From contig JAQOTA010000064.1 of the NCBI GenBank assembly GCA_029532415.1, forward strand, positions 744,001 through 808,000: a stretch of 64,000 nucleotides of DNA, read 5' to 3'. The DNA comes from Marasmius tenuissimus. Its lineage: Eukaryota; Basidiomycota; Agaricomycetes; Agaricales; Marasmiaceae. The notes below the pieces were generated by a model that saw only the letters and a program-made list of their open reading frames with translations, had not been told where the DNA came from and did not search any database. Below, piece after piece: positions 56,639-64,000 of the stretch (its first letter is position 1; each line of letters starts with the position of its first letter). The position numbers and the translations under genes were made by a program.

Positions 56639-58558
56639 ATGAATGGAGTGTTAAGGGAGGGAAAGCAACGGGTATGAGACCATCATCTCGTTGAGTATTG
56701 GATTGAAGTTGGTTATTTCGGTCGGTTTTTCCGACTACTGTATTATGGGCCATGCCCAGTTGATATCTAGTGCCTGTATCCGCTCGGCTCAATAAACATA
56801 TAGAATGTTCGATGTTATACACTCCGTGCAGAACTCTTGAGTAGCCAACGGTTGGGGAGATCCCCAGACTATAAACTCACATCCAGCGAGTTCCCTTTAT
56901 GTTGCGCCCATGCTGTGCTCTCGATCAAGGTCATATGAAAATGTCGACGGCCGAACGAGGAAATCTTAAAAAAAGCAATACCTCCACTGTAGCTCGGTTT
57001 CTGGCCCAACTCGGGCGATCATTCAGCGTAGGAGGAACCCTTTCAGTCTCGGGCATACGGAGAATTTAAACGAGGAAAATGCACTGCAACTGGCATGAAT
57101 AGGCCAGCCCGACAATATAGTTTGCATTCGTTGATGATTGCAAGAAATGACTCCTGATTCAATCTAGCGTTACATCAACGGATGAAGATGTTAGTATCCT
57201 GCATAACTCGTCAGAATAGGGCGGAAGACGCACCGTTCTACATAACCTTTAGCTTCATCCACCAATGAACCGCGAACGTCACTAAACTCTCAGAATTATA
57301 GCAGAGCTTTACAGCAAAATTGAAGGACGAGTCTGAGTAGCATACGACGTTTACGAAAGATAAAATCCACAGTTGAGAAAACTATCTTGGTGTACTGTCC
57401 TGAGCTACGCTGAATTCGTCTTAGTCCAGGTACGCAGTTGATTCGAGTGGCAAATGGTCACGACCATGACTGTCTGCCTCAGTTACACAAACAGAGGCTC
57501 AAGTCAACGTGAAGATCGTAGATAGAAATCGAAAATAACCTACCTTCGTATTCTATCCCGTCAGAGCCCCTTTCATAACACAGGAAGCAATAGAACAGAA
57601 TTGTTCCCCTCCAATGAAGCACACATTCAACCCACATCTGCGTCGTTTAGAACGGATGTCTCAGTCACGATGAGCACTTTGAGTCTCGACTCTCGAGGTT
57701 CGATAGCTAAACATTAATATCTACCCGTTGATCATAGTGAGGGTATGCAGCTGCCCGTGAAAGTAAAAGCCCCAGCAGCGAAAACGGACGGAGGTGAGCT
57801 GTATAGTCAACGCGAAAGGTTGAACCACGAGAAATAGGGATCTGAGGGAAGCCTTGGTAGGTTGAAGCTTTTCAAGAGCGTACCGGGGAGACACCCAAGA
57901 CCAGAAATAGCTCACGAAAACGTCAAGTTTGAATAAAGAAGGGACCCGCATGAAGTTCGATGTGTGCGTTCAAGCTTTTGATAGACCCAGTCTAAGTACA
58001 AGTGTTTGATTTCAACGTCTAAACGCAGAGGCTACCAGGAATACCACCTTAATGTACGCGTACTAATGATCATTTGTTTGAACAGCATTTTATAGATACG
58101 AGGCCGCCGCCCCAGAAGCTTGTCGTTACTTGCTGCTTTTGAGGTCGGAAAGCTTGATGCGGTATGTCTGAGAGCATTTACCGCGTCGCACCCTGTCTTT
58201 GCACTGAGAGGATAGTACCACAGACGACCAGATTGATTACTTTAGGGGGTCCAAAGTGGGAATGCACAGTCGCGAAGGAATAAAGATACATATTCGCCAG
58301 CAAATTCTGAGGAGGGATCCTCGGGATAGTCATGGCGGTCTAGAAGCAAGAACAAGAACTGAGCGCTTGAGCACCGGTCCGGCGCGGAACCGGCGGCAGG
58401 TCTCAAGGTCTTGCCAAACAAAGCGCAAACAACGCATCAGAGGCGCTTTGTTACTTTGCTTCACCATCGCCATGGCCTCGGATTTTTCTCGTCTTCTTGT
58501 CAATGCACACCACCGACGTAGCTTTTTGCTCATACCAGGGCTTCCTAACGAGGTAATA

Positions 58559-59152
58559 CTGACCTATTTCACTCAATTCGTTTGGTCACAGGTCACAGGC
58601 CTCAAAATTCACGAATAATTTTCGTGAGGTCACAGGGTCACAGGGGGTTCATACGAATTGGGCCGGTATGTGACCAAATTTTTGAACTAGGAGATTTTTC
58701 GCGGCTTATTGCTGTGCCCTATCTTGGTTCTCACAGTTCCGCCTATATTGGGATATAATTTTGCTTGGTCCTCTAAGTTACTTTACGCTCGCCAAAGCTT
58801 CCCTTTCACCATGCCAGCCTCAAGCTCACCGCGGGCCACTAGGTTTGGAGGGATGATTGTTTGCATCGTCACGGCAGGTGGTCATATTCAAACTTGCGAG
58901 ATTTACACAAAGGCCACTGGCCATTCACCGTTACTACAGTGGCACCCGACCAAATCACCTTAAAATTGAACTTCGATCAGCACTACTTAGCATGTAGAGT
59001 CGTGTGGAAGATTCCCTCTAATAGGATGGTGCTCGAGGGCTCATTAGAATTTTACTAACTGGTCACAGGTCACTCGGTGGTCAAACGGATTGATATATTC
59101 GTATGAAATGGTCACGGGTCACAGTCCATACGAATTGAGTTAAATAGGTCAG
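58559..59152. mobile_element. MITE-2: TA-flanked inverted-repeat element, 594 bases
   Basis: Terminal inverted repeats begin CTGACCTATTT and continue ACTCAATTCGT, about 27 bases with two mismatches. They are flanked by TA at 58557-58558 and 59153-59154; the empty site in the other copy is TA at 37719-37720. Multiple GGTCACAGGTCAC-like motifs lie inside both ends. No transposase. MITE-1 has the same CTG...CAG termini and motif style, so both may share a mobiliser. Confidence 0.93.
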
Positions 59153-59995
59153 TACACCCATCCCGTGCCATATGGTAAGTTTTACCTCATTCATCCCAAC
59201 CCGGATTACCGTTGACTGGATCTCTCGCTGCGTAACTGGTGTAGACTGGACAAATTTTACCCACTTGCTGGACTCGTATATCATAACCCTTGACGCCCAC
59301 TCTGCCTTCCGTTCATGAATTCACGTTGGATCTGGTCCGGATGTTCGTCCTTTAGGGAGGCAATTGATAAGATCCTGCCTTTTTGGTTGGCTAGAACTTG
59401 CGCTATGCATGGCAAAAGTACGTGGCCTTGTATCTACATCTCATCTCGTTATACTGATGTTTCAAATGCCGTCTTTCCGAACCCCGCTCACGACAGAGAT
59501 AATACATGGATTATCAAGATGCAAATTGGAGATGGATAACGGTGGTCATTCAAATTGGCCAAGAAAACATTATTGGTGGGCATCTAGTGGGCAGAACATG
59601 CGTTGCGAGGATCTCAACCGCTGCTCCAGTACGAGACAAACTTTTCACACTCCTCAATATCCTCGTTGACATCTCTTCTCGACTTCGCTAGTCGCCTCTG
59701 CAAACATCCCCAACCTCAACGATTCTGGATGGCAGCACCCCTCAGCGTTTCTCCGTCTCTTCGGAAAAGGCCCTTTTAAACCCGTATCATCCACCCTCTC
59801 GCTACGTGGTATCACTTTGGTGTGGCCGAGCCTACGGTTCCGTTTTGTAGCTTCCCATCGCCGGCGGATCCAGGCCGTAACCTCCACCAGCGAAAAACAT
59901 CTCAAGTGGGAGTGTTTCTCATGTCAGTTCTCCCATTCTAGTGGCACAGATTACCCGCGATTTTTCAGTGTCGTCCTCCATCCCCGGCTCCGTTC

Positions 59996-60288
59996 ATGAG
60001 TCCTCAAAGCCTTCTCAGCTGGGATAGATCGATGGTCATGAATCTCGAAGTGGTCAGAGAACAATGGATGACGGAGTGGCCCGTAGTTAGCAAAGGTGGG
60101 TGTTTGATTCTCAGTACGTTGACCTAAAATTTCTCAGTGTTTCTCTCTTGTACTTACGAGCGACCTTCCTCTACTAGGCTCCAGCACTACAAGACAAGGA
60201 GGTCCTTCATATTACCCTGCAGAAGACCGGCCTACCCTACCTCGTCACTCTGATTGTTAGCATCGAGGTTGCGGCGAAAATGTCCATG
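59996..60288 (+). CDS. Putative exon pair in the B unit, copy 2 (gene unrecognised)
   Basis: Identical in sequence to 38562-38854 of copy 1 (ATG 59996, second stretch 60178-60288). Because the duplication is recent, identity here is not independent evidence that it is coding. Confidence 0.3.
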
Positions 60289-61481
60289 GTATGTAGGTTC
60301 ATCACTTGCTCGCTTGCTCTCTTGCGCCAACCTTCCAGCTTTCTGCTGGCTAGGTCGGTAAATGTTTGTCCTTAGTCTCACTTGAGCTGGCCGCTCTCGC
60401 CCAGGGATCACGATATATGCTGGATTGATGCTCCCCTGGGCCTTCAGCTTGAGTACCGTTTATGGTACGTAAAACTGCTCATATGCTCCATCACTGTCAC
60501 TGGTTAATGGCTTTCATCTTCGAGTAGATGGCTAAAGGACATTCAAAAGGGTCAGCGATGTACTTCACGGTCCTCGAAGCTCATCGTTTGCGGTTCGCGG
60601 CGCCACACCCGACTTCTGGGCCGTGAAAAAACACACATAGTATATCGGCCAGCGATCGTGATGATGTGTAGAGTCATACTGATTTCTATCCTCGCCTCGA
60701 GGTACATCTCTTTTGGTCATATGCTTTGTCGGTGTCGTTAAAGGATGGACTTTCGTTCTCATTGAGTAGGTTCATCGAGCCGGTGATAATAATTCGAACG
60801 ACCGTAACAAGAACCTCATCTTTCGCATTCTGTGTGGTCTAATAAGTCATATGTATCATGGCAGACCGTGTAAATGAAGCCTCTCCTCCGATGAATGGCG
60901 ATTGGCTCTGCACAATCTCGTCAACGATTTTGGGTACGTTTTGGCATCGCTTCCACCAACCTTATGTATTGCGACACTGACGGGCTTCGGCAGATTTGTT
61001 GTGACCCTCATCCGCGCGAGCGCTTTGTTGAGAAGAGAGAATGTCAATACAGTAAGCTCATCCTGCTCCTATCCCCGTTCCTCGAGCGTTACTTACGTTT
61101 CTTCGCTGCCAGAACGGATTGGGGCTACCAGTATCTGAGGCTGGTGAATGAGCAACCGTCATTGTAGTCCGATGCAGACCGTAGGCCCCGATAACAATAC
61201 CACGTACTTATTATAGCGCAATCCAAGACCGTCTTATGCCTCGTTGTCTTTGTTTGGTCGCTCAGAAAGACGCGTTGTGTCAGGTGGCTTCTTCAAGCGT
61301 GGGAGTTATACATGCCTGACGTTGTAACGGTGCAAAAACTGAGCTGGGATGAACTTCCACCGGTACCATCATGTTCTCCGTACTCCCACTTTTCCAACGG
61401 TGCTCTACTAGCTTGATTTACCTCTTTCAGCATCTCGTTACATTGAACTACCGATTATCATCGCCAAACTTCGTTCGCCGA

Positions 61482-62527
61482 GTGACCTGCCTTCTTCCTG
61501 TCTCAACATCGTCGTGCTCATTCATATTCTGTCCGTGCGTGAACTATCGCCTGTACCATTGGCAACTTCACTGCCTACAACGACGAGTAGACACCCCGCT
61601 GTTGTACGATCCTCGAAGCCAAACCAGATAACCATCGTAACGGTGAAAACAGAAATTCTAGCAAGGATGGCGGTCCTCATTGTTTTCACTACGAGCAGTA
61701 GCACAACCTTCAGTTAAGACGCGGAAGACCAGCTCCAAAATAAGCAGCGATGACTATTAAATCAATCGTGGTGTGCATGCCAATCCCTCCGCCATCGCCT
61801 AACTTGGCCGTCCTTATTGTGTTGTATTATCAACGACGCTCGCGGCTCGGGACGATCACTGTGATCTATGGGACCCCCACTGACTCCGCTGACACCAACT
61901 TCGGTACATCTCCATCTCCATCAATGCCGTTGAAAGATGTATCCTGGCCGGCGTTGCGAATAGATTCTCCCTGATCCTCGGATGGGGCTATAAGTGGAGG
62001 AGACAACGGAACCTGGAAATTTTTGACGCAACTCTGACCCGAATGAGCTCACTGTAAGCAATATGGGTGGCAGCAGGACAATAAATTACAATTGGTTGCT
62101 CAAGATTGGTCTGTATGCTGTATGCTTAATCACCTCACAAGCTGGACCGTTAACGGCACTCTCCCTACCTGGTCTTCTCTCCAGTCCTTGCCGTCGTTCT
62201 CTGTCTTCTATAATTCATTCCACCTCCGTACCGTGCGCCGAAACTTCTCCCAGATAACTTTTCATCTGCAAGCCACTACGGGGACCAAGAATTGGTTAGC
62301 CTATCTCTCCCTAATGCCGCCTGATCCAACGATGTGCATGCAGCTTTTGGTGAAGGGGTCAAATCGCCCCAACAAGTGTATGATGAGTCGGCGCCAGAAC
62401 AAGTATGTCGATCTCGTTATTCAAAGATTTGGATCTTTGCTCGGCACTAAAGAATCGTCTCACAAGAACACATTCACCTATGCTTCATTACGACGCTCTT
62501 AGGTGTGACGACGCGATCCTTTCTAAC
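61482..62527. other. Copy-2-specific block between duplicated flanks
   Basis: Unrelated to 40036-41228 although both flanks are shared. Frames at 61750-61974 (ending in a Ser/Pro-rich LKDVSWPALRIDSP) and 62092-62502 (136 codons) are open on the plus strand and could be exons of an unrecognised gene. No complete model was found. Confidence 0.5.
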
Positions 62528-63540
62528 GTCTTCATCCTCTCTAGTGGTATTGGGTATGGGGGCAAGATCTCACCAGTTCGAGTCTCGAAGGGACGGGGAG
62601 TGATAGGTATTTGTGATCCTGTCTTTACTTCTTTGACCTCGCCAGCTCGTCGTCTCGTTTCTAGATCTGCTGGCGTTTACCAAACGTTACCCCGTACCCC
62701 GGGCGCTCTTGCCTTCAAAGTACTCTCACTTGAACGAGAAGGAGCTGTAGGGCAGAGAAACTCGATTGGTCCATGAGAGTCAGGTGGCCGAGCAATCGTA
62801 CAACGTGACGTTGAGCTGCTTTCTCGATTTGGCTTAGGCACTAACAGCACGACGCCACAATCAGTGCGTGTTCTGTCCACGTTCAGGATATTTCGGATAG
62901 TTCTATACCAATTATCTCTCGTGGCTATGTTCTTTCTTCGGACGAATCATTCTGTCACCCAATACACCACTCTGTAAGTCTCCATATCTGTGCAAAGTCA
63001 TTCTATATAGAACCGGTGTTGATCGCTAGATAGAAATTGGAAGTTCCTCCCGAGCTTGGCCTCTCCTGCGGCATTGATGATCGATGTCAAAGATTCATGA
63101 ACTACAGCTCCAAACTCGATACTTTGTATCGCCATTCGTGTACCTAAGTCTCTTTCTACCTGATTACATTGCTACTAATTTCAACTCTCTGCCGAACTTC
63201 CAGGTTCGCCACTTTGCCGAGTACGTTCTCACAAAAACGTGTATCGGGAATGTATGATCGGCGATCCCGCATGCTATAATGGCTTGTTGAATGTCGAACC
63301 GTTAGCGATCATCGCAATGTTACATTTGGGAACAAGGTTTACTGTGCATGGCTTCGCCATTTCAATCGACAATCATCCAGAAAAAGTGTCCGATCATGGG
63401 TACTCAACGTTGTGGCGTTCAAGGGCGCTAAAAGAGCTCACGTGTAGGCAACGAGGCTGAGAAGCAGACGGTCACATATATGTGCGACGTCGTGGCCTTG
63501 CTTCTCGGTCCCTTTCCCCCTTAGCCTCCATCACTCAACA
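62528..63540 (+). repeat. A-family upstream block in front of A6
   Basis: Counterpart of 41229-42642, nearly identical over 62880-63300. About 370 bases present before A4 (roughly 42095-42465) are absent here. Confidence 0.75.
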
Positions 63541-64000
63541 ATGGCTTCCAGCTTCTTTGCAGGTGCCACAAATACGAAAATTGGTCCCGGGAGTAGCTTC
63601 CAAAATGTCGAAGGGGATGTCCACCACCACTACGATGCGACCTACCAAAAGGAAGAGGAGAATCGAGTCATGGTACGTCCCGAACCCTCTAATGGATGAA
63701 TTGACTCAAAACGTGCATTTTTCAGCCTAGACAAAAACGGTATAGGGAGGTTTTTGAGGGTGATGTTCTAGTTGGAAAGCAAACTTGGTCGCAGGAGATG
63801 GAGGTTGTGATCAGGGAGAGGGAACCTCTGACGGACAGCGTGTCATTTCGGGACGGTGGAGAAACAAGAATCGCAGTGGTGAAGAGGTTTCACACCGCCA
63901 CACTATATCCACACAGTTACATGGTTACAGTGATGACTTTCGAGCCAAAAGAAAAGAGGGATAGGGAAACTACACGTCTGGTGAGTAGAATCTTGACTAG
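63541..64000 (+). CDS. A6: A-family gene, first two exons (cut by window end)
   Basis: Exon 1 63541-63672 (44 codons, MASSFFAGATNTKIGPGSS) and exon 2 63726-63980 (85 codons, PRQKRYREVFEGDV to TRL) match A4 almost exactly, with the same intron boundaries. The start codon context CAACAATGGC is shared with A4. The rest lies outside the window, so its completeness is unknown. Confidence 0.8.

Larger units (their letters stand above)
56639..61481. repeat. B unit, copy 2 (segmental duplication)
   Basis: Counterpart of 35536-40035. It lacks MITE-1 (empty site TA at 57338-57339) and has MITE-2 (58559-59152). The putative exons recur at 59996 and 60178-60288 with identical sequence. A 15-base insertion near 61296 (TCAAGCGTGGGAG...) distinguishes it. 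Otherwise it is nearly identical from about 57340 on. Confidence 0.9.

Overview
This window looks like nuclear DNA of a mushroom-forming basidiomycete (Agaricomycetes). Genes carry many short introns (about 45-60 bases, GT-AG with occasional GC-AG). There are Ty1/copia and Ty3/gypsy chromovirus LTR retrotransposons, small TA-flanked inverted-repeat elements, and a repeated multi-exon protein family whose N-terminal 'G-A ... IG ... S ... NVEGD' motif I associate from memory with large families in Marasmius/Moniliophthora-type agarics. The genus is not established. I saw no rRNA, tRNA, CRISPR array or prokaryotic operon structure.

Layout. (1) 1-4981: 5' part of a decayed minus-strand copia element (Copia-1) with one LTR. 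(2) 6320-12466: a truncated copy (A1) and a nearly complete copy (A2) of gene family 'A', each preceded by a conserved upstream block; a fold-back element sits in the A1 upstream block. (3) 12473-about 26990: a decayed minus-strand chromodomain gypsy element that lands in the last part of A2. It carries an extra ORF downstream of integrase, and that ORF is split by a young plus-strand copia element (Copia-2, 13891-20251, target duplication AACGA). (4) About 27000-34090: a block nearly devoid of CpG dinucleotides. It holds an eroded copy of a region found twice further right, and an almost intact seven-transmembrane-type gene (30920-32410, minus). (5) 34140-45824: 3' half of an A gene (A3), about 7 kb of spacer ('B unit'), then a full-length A gene (A4) whose C-terminus is chimeric. 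(6) 45825-52191: sequence with no gene I can support. (7) 52192-64000: a second round of the same arrangement, A5 (nearly complete), B unit, and A6 (cut by the window end).

The right half is a segmental duplication: the A3-B-A4 unit is repeated as A5-B-A6 at an offset of about 21 kb. The B units are nearly identical except for one small TA-flanked element in each copy, each with a clean empty site in the other, and one swapped internal block of about 1 kb. The main history is therefore tandem/segmental amplification of the A family, with transposons inserting into and between copies. The A family has no function I can name. Its best-supported members are A4 (881 residues, all splice phases consistent) and A5 (799 residues if one damaged splice acceptor is still used).
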